NCBI RefSeq assembly: GCF_014200395.1 | Contig: NZ_JACHBS010000001.1 | Coordinates: 1,736,001 to 1,800,000, forward strand | DNA length: 64,000 nucleotides | Direction: 5' to 3' | From: Microcella frigidaquae | Lineage (GTDB): Bacteria > Actinomycetota > Actinomycetes > Actinomycetales > Microbacteriaceae | In this document: one piece after another, positions 57,808 through 64,000 of the stretch | How positions within the stretch are numbered: the first letter of the stretch is position 1 | Layout of the letters: every line of letters starts with the position of its first letter | Notes under the pieces: generated by a model | Databases searched by the model: none | What the model was told of the DNA's origin: nothing | The model's input: only the letters and a program-made list of their open reading frames with translations | Position numbers and translations under genes: made by a program

Positions 57808-58671
57808 TCAGCGTGCGGCCTTCGCCGCGGCGAACTCCTTGCTGCGGCGCAGGTAGGCGCGCAGGCCGCGCAGCGGCACCGGCACCGGCCAGTCATCGCT
57901 GCGGAAGTAGGCGTCGGTGCCGCCGTCGACGATGATCTGGCTGCCGACCAGGAAGTCGGCGGCCGGCGAGAGCATGAACTCGACCCAGGCGGCGATGCCC
58001 TCCGGGGTGCCGAACCCGCCGGCGGGAACCGGGAACGACTCGATCGCCCCCGCGGTCTCGGGGTCATCGAGCTGGGCCTGCAGCAGCGGCGTCAGGATCG
58101 CGCCCGGGGCGACCGCGTTGAGACGGATGCCCGCACCGATCCATTCCGCGCGCACGGCCGCGCGGCGCATCCACCGGGTCAGCGCGATCTTCGAGCCCGC
58201 GTAGACGAAGGCGCCGGCGTTGTCGCCCATCAGTTTCGTCGAGGCGACGGCCTTGGCCCGATCACCCTTCAGGAATGCCCGGATGGTGCGGCTCGACACC
58301 AGCGGCACCGTGGTGGTCGAGTTCGACGAGAAGATGACGACCTTCGCGCCGCCGGCGGCCGCGAGCGCCTCGCGCCAGCCCTCGAGCAGCTCGACGGTGC
58401 CGAAGTAGTTGACCTCGGCGATCAGCCGCAGCCGCTCGTCGCCCTTGCCGGGGCCGAGCCCGGCGGCCAGCACGGCCCCGTCGAGGCGCGGGCCCGCTGC
58501 GGCGAGCACCGCGGTGATGGCCGCGCGGCGACCCTCCGGGGTCGACAGGTCGGCGATGACCTCGGCGTCGCGCAGGTCGACACCGATGACGGTGTGCCCG
58601 GCGGCGCGGAGGCGGTCGGCGGCGGCGCGGCCCATGCCCGATGCCGAGCCGGTGACGGCGTAGATGGCCAT
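57808..58671 (-). CDS. Short-chain dehydrogenase/reductase
   Basis: A 287-residue SDR. The NAD(P) motif is TGSASGMGRAAADRL; the catalytic YxxxK is YAGSKIALTRW (about residues 176-186), with serine in IFSSNST. The C-terminal DGGTDAYFRSDDWPVP extends slightly beyond the classical fold. The region resembles 3-alpha-hydroxysteroid/carbonyl-reductase types, but the substrate is unknown. It follows the marR gene on the same strand after 85 bp, so the MarR protein may control it. Confidence 0.88.
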   Translation of the reverse strand: MAIYAVTGSASGMGRAAADRLRAAGHTVIGVDLRDAEVIADLSTPEGRRAAITAVLAAAGPRLDGAVLAAGLGPGKGDERLRLIAEVNYFGTVELLEGWREALAAAGGAKVVIFSSNSTTTVPLVSSRTIRAFLKGDRAKAVASTKLMGDNAGAFVYAGSKIALTRWMRRAAVRAEWIGAGIRLNAVAPGAILTPLLQAQLDDPETAGAIESFPVPAGGFGTPEGIAAWVEFMLSPAADFLVGSQIIVDGGTDAYFRSDDWPVPVPLRGLRAYLRRSKEFAAAKAAR

Positions 58672-58756
58672 GTCGTTCTCTCTTTCTGGGGTGTGCGCCG
58701 CGCGCGTGCGCGGTCGCGGTGATGCGGTCGGTCGACGGGTGTCGTGACGGCGGTGG

Positions 58757-59266
58757 TCAGGCGACGGGCGGTCCGGCCGCCTCGCGGTCGAGGGCGGCGG
58801 CGAAGCGCAGGAGCAGTCGCTGCAGGTCGGCGCGGTCGTCGGCGCTCCAGTCGTTCAGCAGGCGCTCCATGAGCTGGTCGCCCGCCGCGAACAGGGCGCT
58901 CGCCTGCGCGCGGCCAGCGGGGGTCAGCGCGAGCACCGTCGAGCGCCGGTCGTCGGGATGAGGGGCGCGCACGACGATCCCGTAGGCGGCGAGGCTCTCG
59001 ATCACCCGGCTGGCGGTGGCCGGCGAGCAGTGCAGCGCCGCGGCCAGGGCCGTGGGTGTCCGCGCCTGCCCGGTGCTGATCGCGAAGAGGGCGGGCAGCG
59101 CGTTCGGGTCGTCGGGCAGGGCGCGGGCATCCACCACCTGCCGCTGGAAGCGCGCCGACGAGAACGTCGACATCAGACGGATGATCGCCGCGAGCGCGGC
59201 CGACCGGTAGGGCAGGTCGAGCGCGGGCGCGTCGGCGGCCTGCGGCTCATCGAGCTTCCGTGCCAT
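58757..59266 (-). CDS. MarR family transcriptional regulator
   Basis: A 169-residue protein with the MarR winged helix: TPTALAAALHCSPATASRVIESLAAYGIVVRAPHPDDRRSTVLALTPAGR, where the wing DDRRS is typical. It probably responds to a phenolic or quinone-like ligand and controls the neighbouring SDR and perhaps the divergent glutathione peroxidase. TACTCT (plus-strand 59311-59316) is a likely -10 box on the minus strand. Confidence 0.9.
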   Translation of the reverse strand: MARKLDEPQAADAPALDLPYRSAALAAIIRLMSTFSSARFQRQVVDARALPDDPNALPALFAISTGQARTPTALAAALHCSPATASRVIESLAAYGIVVRAPHPDDRRSTVLALTPAGRAQASALFAAGDQLMERLLNDWSADDRADLQRLLLRFAAALDREAAGPPVA

Positions 59267-59357
59267 GCTCCCTCGCCCTCTCGTCGGCGGCCCGTGCGCC
59301 GGGTACTTTCAGAGTAGAAGTTTTGCATACGACCCGGGGATTCCCAGCCGGGCCTCC

Positions 59358-59363
59358 TACCGT
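59358..59363 (+). promoter_or_regulatory. Leaderless -10 box for the glutathione peroxidase gene
   Basis: TACCGT lies 6 bases before ATG 59370. Confidence 0.55.
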
Positions 59364-59369
59364 CGAGTC

Positions 59370-59855
59370 ATGACCGTTCTCCTGGATGCCCCGCTCACGA
59401 TGATTGACGGCCGCGAAACGACCTTCGCCGAGTTCGCCGGTCAGGTCGTCCTGGTGGTCAACGTCGCATCGCGCTGCGGTCTCGCGCCGCAGTACGAGTC
59501 GCTCGAGCGGCTGCAGAAGACGTACAGCGATCGTGGCTTCACCGTGCTCGGCGTGCCCTCGAACCAGTTCCTGCAAGAGCTCTCGAGTGAGAAGAAGATC
59601 GCCGAGTACTGCAGCATGACCTGGGGCGTGACCTTCCCGATGACCGAGAAGACCAAGGTCAACGGCAAGAAGCGGCATCCGCTCTACGCGCAGCTCGTCG
59701 AGACCCCCGACAGCCACGGGCTCGCCGGCCCGGTCGCCTGGAACTTCGAGAAGTTCCTCGTGCTGCCGAACGGCGAGGTGCACCGCTTCCGCCCGAACGT
59801 GCAGCCCGACGCGCCCGAGATCATCGCCCTCATCGAGGCGAACCTGCCGCGCTGA
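59370..59855 (+). CDS. Glutathione peroxidase family protein
   Basis: A 161-residue thiol peroxidase. The catalytic triad fits C36 (NVASRCGLAPQ), Q in PSNQFLQEL and W in WNFEKFLV. In actinobacteria, which lack glutathione, these enzymes are usually thioredoxin-dependent and reduce organic hydroperoxides. It starts leaderless from TACCGT and is divergent from marR. Confidence 0.92.
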   Translation: MTVLLDAPLTMIDGRETTFAEFAGQVVLVVNVASRCGLAPQYESLERLQKTYSDRGFTVLGVPSNQFLQELSSEKKIAEYCSMTWGVTFPMTEKTKVNGKKRHPLYAQLVETPDSHGLAGPVAWNFEKFLVLPNGEVHRFRPNVQPDAPEIIALIEANLPR

Positions 59856-59879
59856 CCCGTCCGGCGCACCCGGGTGTGG

Positions 59880-60563
59880 TCAGACCTCGATCGCGCCGCC
59901 GCGTTCGGCGAGGTAGCGCCGCAGGCTGAGGTCGGGCTCGGTCGCCTGCCGGGCTCGATAGCCCGCGAAGTCGAGCTGCGCGCGCAGGCTGGCGCCGGCC
60001 CGCATCCGCTCGGCCTGGGCGGTTTCGACCTGCTGGATGGCCCGAGCGGACTCGAGGACGCGCGGCCAGTCGGCGGTCGGGATGAGCAGCACCCCGTCGT
60101 CGTCGGCCGCGACCATGTCGTCGGCCGTCACCTCGACGCCGTCGAGCCATGCCGTGCGCATCGAGCGCCCGGCGGGCGGAACCCGGCGCGGTCCCGGCGG
60201 GAGGGCGCCGCGGCTGTGCACGGGCAGACCGATCTCGATCAGCTGCGCCGTATCGCGGTGGCGGCCCCAGATGATGATGGCCGCGAGTCCTGCCTCGCGG
60301 GCCTCGAGGGTGACGAGATCGCCGACGCAGGCCTCGTCATCGCGGCCGCCGTTGTCGACGACGAGCACCGCTCCGGTCGGCGCATCGTCGATCGCCTCGA
60401 GGAACACGTCGACGCTCCCGGCGTGCGTGACCGGCATGGCCGGCCCCGCGATCGGGGCGTGCGGGGCGATCGGGCACAGGGATGCGGGCCCGACGCGCAG
60501 CGGCACGCCGAGCCGCACGCAGGCATCGGCGAGGGCCGCAGTCGGCGGAGCAGGTTCGATCAT
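59880..60563 (-). CDS. RraA family protein
   Basis: A 227-residue protein of the RraA/HMG aldolase fold. Key pieces are MPVTHAGSVDVFLEAIDDAPTGAVLVVDNGGRDDEACVGDLVTLEAREAGLAAIIIWG, then the RD pair and GVEVTADDMVAADDDGVLLIP. Many such proteins are 4-hydroxy-4-methyl-2-oxoglutarate/oxaloacetate decarboxylases rather than RNase regulators. The ATG at 60563 is preferred; a GTG at 60572 is possible. A C-terminal extension of about 35 residues is Arg/Ala-rich. Confidence 0.82.
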   Translation of the reverse strand: MIEPAPPTAALADACVRLGVPLRVGPASLCPIAPHAPIAGPAMPVTHAGSVDVFLEAIDDAPTGAVLVVDNGGRDDEACVGDLVTLEAREAGLAAIIIWGRHRDTAQLIEIGLPVHSRGALPPGPRRVPPAGRSMRTAWLDGVEVTADDMVAADDDGVLLIPTADWPRVLESARAIQQVETAQAERMRAGASLRAQLDFAGYRARQATEPDLSLRRYLAERGGAIEV

Positions 60564-60651
60564 GCCGCCCACTCTGCCACCGCGGGCCTCGCGGTGCGCG
60601 CCGAACGCAGCCCGCCGCCCGGAACTCGCCGCCTGTCGCCGGCGAGGGCGG

Positions 60652-61299
60652 TCAGAGCCGCGCGGCCACCCACTGCTGCGCCGCGGCCAGCTCGGCGCGG
60701 TCGATGCCGTGCCCGCCGGGGCGGCGGTGCCGGCCGACGGATGCGCCCCGCGCGGTCGCGTAGGCCTCGAGCCGGTCGACGCTCGCCGCCGGTGCCATCG
60801 GATCCTGGTCGCCGTTGAGCAGCAGCAGTGCGACCCCGGCCGCCGAGCCGCTCGGCTCGCGGTCGGCGAAGGGGTGCATGCCGCTGAACGCGACGACGGT
60901 GGACACCACGCCCGGGTGCAGCAGCGCGGTCGCGAGCGCGATGTTGGCCCCGTTCGAGAATCCTGTGGCGATCAGTCGGCGCTCGCCGAGCCCGTAGCGC
61001 TCGCGCGCCGCGGTGACGAAGGCGGCGAGCTCGCCGGCGCGGGCGATCACGTCGTCGACGTCGAACACCCCCTCGCCGAGACGGCGGAACCAGCGGTTCG
61101 CCGTCCCTTCGCGCACACGGCCGCGCGGCGAGAGCACGGCGGCGCCGGGCACGAGAGCGGGGCCCAGTGCGGCGATCTCCCGCTCATCGCCGCCGGTGCC
61201 GTGCAGCGTGAGCACGACGGGCGCGTCGGCGGCGTCACCCTCGGTGAAGGTGTGCGGCCACTCAGTGAGGTCGACCGTCGGCAGAGCATCCGCGCTCAT
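60652..61299 (-). CDS. Phospholipase/carboxylesterase-type hydrolase (MhqD-like)
   Basis: A 215-residue alpha/beta hydrolase of the phospholipase/carboxylesterase family. The nucleophile serine is in GFSNGANIALA, the aspartate in NGDQDPMAP and the histidine in GGHGIDRAE. ATG 61299 overlaps the stop of the upstream ring-cleaving dioxygenase gene by 4 bp (ATGA). The pairing of this hydrolase with a glyoxalase-type dioxygenase is the MhqO-MhqD arrangement known for quinone and hydroquinone resistance. Confidence 0.82.
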   Translation of the reverse strand: MSADALPTVDLTEWPHTFTEGDAADAPVVLTLHGTGGDEREIAALGPALVPGAAVLSPRGRVREGTANRWFRRLGEGVFDVDDVIARAGELAAFVTAARERYGLGERRLIATGFSNGANIALATALLHPGVVSTVVAFSGMHPFADREPSGSAAGVALLLLNGDQDPMAPAASVDRLEAYATARGASVGRHRRPGGHGIDRAELAAAQQWVAARL

Positions 61300-62264
61300 G
61301 CGGCCACCTCGGGGTTGTTCTCCTCCGGCAGCTGCACGGGGATCACGGCGCGCTCGATCTGCTCGCGCGAGGGCTCGAGCCACGGCGGGAGCTTGAGCGA
61401 GCGGCCGAGCTCGAGCAGCGGCTCGTCGATGGCGAAGCCGGGGGTGTCGGTGGCGATCTCGAAGAGCACCCCGCCCGGCTCGCGGAAGTAGATCGAAGTG
61501 AAGTACTGGCGATCGAGGATCTCGGTGACCCGGTGGCCCTTGCTCGCGAGCTCGTCGCGCCACAGTTGCTGCGTGGCCTGGTCGGGCACGCGGAAGGCGA
61601 TGTGGTGCACGGTGCCGCCCGCGCTCAGGCCCGTGGGGGCGAGGCTCGAGGCGTGCACGTCGACGAGGGCGCCGGGCATGCCGTCACCCGCGGCGAGACG
61701 GGTGCGATTGCCCTCCTCCTCGACGATGCGCATGCCGAGGTCGTTAACCATGAGAGCAATGGTGCGCTCGGCGTCGCGCACCGTCAGCACGCTGGAGTGC
61801 TGGCCACGGATGGCGTACTCGGCGGGAACGCTCGCCGAGTCCCACGGGTCGCGCGGATCGTGCTGGTGCGTGGCGACGAGCTCGATCTGCAGGCCGTCGG
61901 GATCGCGCACGAGCAGGCGCTCCTCGCTCGACGACGTCGAGGTGATGCGCGCCTCGGCGCCCACCGAGGCGAAGTGGTCGACCCACCAGCCCAGCGAGCC
62001 GGCCGGAACCGAGAAGGCGGTCGAGGTCGACTGGCCCGCGCCGATGCGGCCGGGCTGGATGCCACGCCACGGGAAGAAGGTCATGAGCGTGCCGGGGCGA
62101 CCCGACTCGTCGCCGTAGTACAGGTGGTAGGTACCGGGGTCGTCGAAGTTGACGGTCTTCTTGACCAGGCGCAGGCCCAGCCCGCGGATGTAGAAATCGA
62201 TGTTCTTCTGCGGGTCGCCGGCGATCGCGGTGACGTGGTGCAGGCCTTCGGTGGTTGCGGTCAT
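61296..62264 (-). CDS. Ring-cleaving dioxygenase, glyoxalase fold (MhqO-like)
   Basis: A 322-residue protein with two vicinal-oxygen-chelate modules. The first starts GLHHVTAIAGDPQKNIDFY (metal histidine) and contains HLYYGD; the second has GTVHHIAFRVPD and the final metal-binding GVLFEIATDTPGF. MhqO/MhqA-type enzymes cleave hydroquinone rings. An AAAGAG ribosome-binding site precedes ATG 62264. The -10 box TATCAT (plus-strand 62293-62298) and a palindrome at 62302-62313 suggest control by a MarR/MhqR-type repressor. Confidence 0.87.
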   Translation of the reverse strand: MTATTEGLHHVTAIAGDPQKNIDFYIRGLGLRLVKKTVNFDDPGTYHLYYGDESGRPGTLMTFFPWRGIQPGRIGAGQSTSTAFSVPAGSLGWWVDHFASVGAEARITSTSSSEERLLVRDPDGLQIELVATHQHDPRDPWDSASVPAEYAIRGQHSSVLTVRDAERTIALMVNDLGMRIVEEEGNRTRLAAGDGMPGALVDVHASSLAPTGLSAGGTVHHIAFRVPDQATQQLWRDELASKGHRVTEILDRQYFTSIYFREPGGVLFEIATDTPGFAIDEPLLELGRSLKLPPWLEPSREQIERAVIPVQLPEENNPEVAA

Positions 62265-62301
62265 GGTCGACTCTTTCGATCGGGGGCTCTCGATGATATC
62301 C

Positions 62302-62313
62302 ATGCAAACGCAT
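62302..62313. promoter_or_regulatory. Operator candidate of the MhqO/MhqD-like operon
   Basis: ATGCAAACGCAT is a palindrome (ATGC arms around AAAC) three bases upstream of the -10 box on the minus strand. A half-site TTTTGCAT also occurs near 59321-59328 in the marR promoter region. Confidence 0.4.
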
Positions 62314-62357
62314 AGAGCGCCAGGCGTATTCCGGGGCAACCGCTCAGCAAGTCGTTC

Positions 62358-62363
62358 TACCGT
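62358..62363 (+). promoter_or_regulatory. Leaderless -10 box for the gene at 62370
   Basis: TACCGT lies 6 bases before ATG 62370. Confidence 0.5.
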
Positions 62364-62369
62364 GGGGGC

Positions 62370-62729
62370 ATGCTCGACGCCCTCCGCCAGCTGCTGCGCC
62401 GCCCGGCCGAGCCCGCGGAGTACTGCGCCACGATCGTCGTCATGAGCGCCGTCACGAAGCTGGATGCTCTCGCCATCGTCGCCCTCGCCGTTGACCGCCC
62501 CGTCGAGCAGCAGAAGACGATGCGCCCGTACGTGCTGCTCGACGGCGCCGGGTACCGCGACGGCGCGTGGGTCGAGATCGAGATCCCCAAGTTCGGCGAG
62601 CCGCCGCCGCTCGCGATCGACGTCTACTCGACGGTCAGCGACGATCACGCGCGGCTGCAGGCGCTCACCCTGCTCGCGCGCCTGGAGGAGGACACCGGCT
62701 GGCGCGTGCGACCCGATTTCACTCTCTAG
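62370..62729 (+). CDS. Hypothetical protein (119 residues)
   Basis: A soluble 119-residue protein with a basic N-terminal helix (MLDALRQLLRRPAEPAEY) and a mixed alpha/beta rest (VEQQKTMRPYVLLDGAGYRDGAWVEIEIPKFG, then a Asp/Arg-rich end). No family is recognised. Codon bias and the leaderless promoter support a real gene. Confidence 0.65.
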   Translation: MLDALRQLLRRPAEPAEYCATIVVMSAVTKLDALAIVALAVDRPVEQQKTMRPYVLLDGAGYRDGAWVEIEIPKFGEPPPLAIDVYSTVSDDHARLQALTLLARLEEDTGWRVRPDFTL

Positions 62730-62829
62730 TCGCCGCGCATGCGCCCACGGGGTCTGGCGCGGCGTGCGGCCGCGGCATAGCATCCCGAACAGGGGTGGCG
62801 ATGGAGCCGTCCACAGACGGGAGAGTCCG

Positions 62830-63009
62830 ATGAAGTTCGAGATCGTCAAGGGCAAGAGCGAGAAGCAGCCGTACTTCTGGCGCATCGTGTCGGCCAACGG
62901 CCAGACGCTTGCCGTCAGCGAGAACTACGTGCAGAAGTCGTCGGCGAAGAGCGCCGTCGAGTCGGTCATGAAGAACGCCGCGGGCGCGACGATCGTCGAC
63001 CTCACCTAG
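62830..63009 (+). CDS. DUF1508 (YegP-like) protein
   Basis: A 59-residue protein with one DUF1508 repeat: KFEIVKGKSEKQPYFWRIVSANGQTLAVSENYVQKSSAKSAVESV matches YegP, whose members have one or two such repeats. Function is not settled. A GGGAGAG ribosome-binding site is upstream of ATG 62830. Confidence 0.88.
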   Translation: MKFEIVKGKSEKQPYFWRIVSANGQTLAVSENYVQKSSAKSAVESVMKNAAGATIVDLT

Positions 63010-63056
63010 GCGCCGCGCGTTGCGCAGGTCGCGACGTGCAGCTCGGTCGGCCGAAT

Positions 63057-63121
63057 CGCCCTGGCGATGAGTCGCTCTGTTCGCGGTGACTGCGAATGTT
63101 CGGCGTCATCGCCAACGGGCG
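63057..63121. repeat. Intergenic palindrome (65 bp)
   Basis: CGCCCTGGCGATGA (63057-63070) and TCATCGCCAACGGGCG (63106-63121) are inverted repeats, with two extra bases in the right arm. It lies between the convergent DUF1508 and aspS genes and could act as terminator for one or both. Confidence 0.55.
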
Positions 63122-63167
63122 ACCTCATGGCGGCCGGGGCCGGCGCGGCGCGGCGCCGTGCGGCGCG

Positions 63168-64000
63168 CTACGGCAGCAGGCGGGTCGGTCCGCGGAAGAG
63201 GTACGTCGTCTCGCGGATCGACCCGAGGCCCAGCATGAGCATCAGCACGCGTGCGAGGCCCATGCCGAAGCCACCGTGCGGCGGCACGCCGTAGCGGAAG
63301 AAGTCGAGGTAGAACTCGAGCTCCTCCGGCTCCAGCCCCTTCTCGCGCGCCTGCCCGATGAGCACGTCGAGACGGTGCTCGCGCTGGGCGCCGGTGGAGA
63401 TCTCGGTGCCGTTGTAGAGCAGGTCGTAGCTGTTGGTGACCGTCGGGTCGCCCTCGCGGCGCATGTGGTAGAAAGGCCGGATTCCGGTGGCGTAGTCGGT
63501 GACGAACACGAAGTCGCTGCCGTGGTTGGCCTTCACCCAGGCCGACAGACGGCGCTCGGCCTCCGGGTCGAGGTCACCGTCGGCGCGGGGGATCTCGTAG
63601 CCGCCATCCGCCACGATCTGGCGCGCCTCGGCGAGCGGGATGCGGGGGAACGGCGTCGTCGGCGCGCTCAGCTCGACACCGAACGCCGCCTCGATCGCCG
63701 CACCGTGCTTCGCGGCCACGGCACCGATCGCGTGCGCGAGCAGCTGCTCGTGCATCTGCATGACGTCCTCGTGCGAGTCGATCCAGCTGATCTCGGCGTC
63801 GATCGACGTGAACTCGGTCGCGTGCCGCGAGGTGAAGGAGGGGTCGGCGCGGAAGGCCGGGGCGATCTCGAACACCTTGCCGAAGCCGGCCGGCTGCGCC
63901 ATCTGCTTGAAGAACTGCGGGCTCTGCGCGAGGTAGGCCTTCGTCTCGAAGTACTCCATCTCGAACAGCTCGGCGCGGCTCTCGGAGGCGCTCGCCATGA
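63168..64000 (-). CDS. aspS: Archaeal-type aspartyl-tRNA synthetase, C-terminal part
   Basis: The frame runs off the right edge; about 277 C-terminal residues are seen. Class II motifs: KAYLAQSPQFFKQM, motif 2 with EIAPAFRADPSFTSRHATEFTSIDAEISW, and motif 3 GFGMGLARVLMLMLGLGSIRE, ending YLFRGPTRLLP. The absence of the bacterial GAD insert and this ending indicate the archaeal/eukaryal form, which is often non-discriminating (tRNA-Asp and tRNA-Asn) and works with GatCAB. The ATG at 63998 is internal. Confidence 0.93.
   Translation of the reverse strand, partial: MASASESRAELFEMEYFETKAYLAQSPQFFKQMAQPAGFGKVFEIAPAFRADPSFTSRHATEFTSIDAEISWIDSHEDVMQMHEQLLAHAIGAVAAKHGAAIEAAFGVELSAPTTPFPRIPLAEARQIVADGGYEIPRADGDLDPEAERRLSAWVKANHGSDFVFVTDYATGIRPFYHMRREGDPTVTNSYDLLYNGTEISTGAQREHRLDVLIGQAREKGLEPEELEFYLDFFRYGVPPHGGFGMGLARVLMLMLGLGSIRETTYLFRGPTRLLP

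Noticed and set aside
60578..60596. Small hairpin CACCGCG/CGCGGTG downstream of the alpha/beta hydrolase.
   Set aside because: A 7-bp stem in very GC-rich DNA, without a T-run, is not distinguishable from chance.

Overview
This 64 kb window is very GC-rich DNA from an actinobacterium, most likely a member of the Microbacteriaceae. The reasons are the extreme codon bias, many leaderless genes with a TANNNT -10 box 5-7 bases before the start codon, the actinobacterial cluster tilS-hpt-ftsH-folE-folP-folK-(DUF3180)-(PH)-(PH)-panC-lysS-clpC, and typical families such as DUF2510, DUF4177, mycoredoxin-like proteins and M23/NlpC coiled-coil hydrolases. Genus cannot be fixed from the sequence alone.

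Layout. 1-4 kb: the end of a surface protein, then cysK-cysE and a SulP transporter (cysteine synthesis and anion uptake). 4-14.7 kb: recQ, plsC, the remnant of a DHA2-type efflux pump, a thioredoxin behind a copper-type operator, an acyl-CoA oxidase-like enzyme, a methyltransferase/dienelactone hydrolase pair flanked by two copies of one small palindromic repeat, a mycoredoxin-like protein, a rhodanese, DUF554, DUF2510/DUF4177 and tocopherol-cyclase-like proteins. 14.8-24 kb: a region with accessory genes and visibly lower GC. It holds a DUF4143 ATPase, a riboswitch-controlled TerC gene and a cupin gene, then an all-minus-strand block: an AbiE-like toxin-antitoxin pair with a three-site operator array, a DUF1801 protein, a membrane-anchored HNH nuclease, a large PLD/SF2-helicase/DUF3427 protein and a Nudix hydrolase. 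The last three look like a candidate defence module. 24-27 kb: katG and the tRNA genes Glu, Asp and Phe. 27-30 kb: two paralogous peptidoglycan hydrolases, the second broken by a frameshift, and ppa.

30.3-42.4 kb is the housekeeping cluster. It has seven consecutive 4-bp start/stop overlaps and an unusual FolP-FolB fusion. 42.4-50.4 kb holds small membrane proteins, a pirin, a DUF2975/HTH regulator pair, clpC, an amino-acid acetyltransferase and an SseB-like protein. 50.4-54.3 kb: radA, tRNA-Ser(CGA) with an IS481-family element inserted exactly at its 3' end, and a quinone oxidoreductase. 54.4-57.8 kb: a second riboswitch-controlled terC, then a CopB-type copper ATPase with the same 17-bp operator as the thioredoxin gene. 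57.8-64 kb: an SDR, a MarR regulator, glutathione peroxidase, an RraA-like protein, an MhqO/MhqD-like quinone-resistance operon, two small proteins and the 3' part of an archaeal-type aspartyl-tRNA synthetase.

The main themes are metal homeostasis (two manganese riboswitches, shared copper operators), redox and quinone stress, a defence-like island, and a set of short intergenic palindromes 57-90 bp long. All family assignments are by reading motifs; no database search was run.
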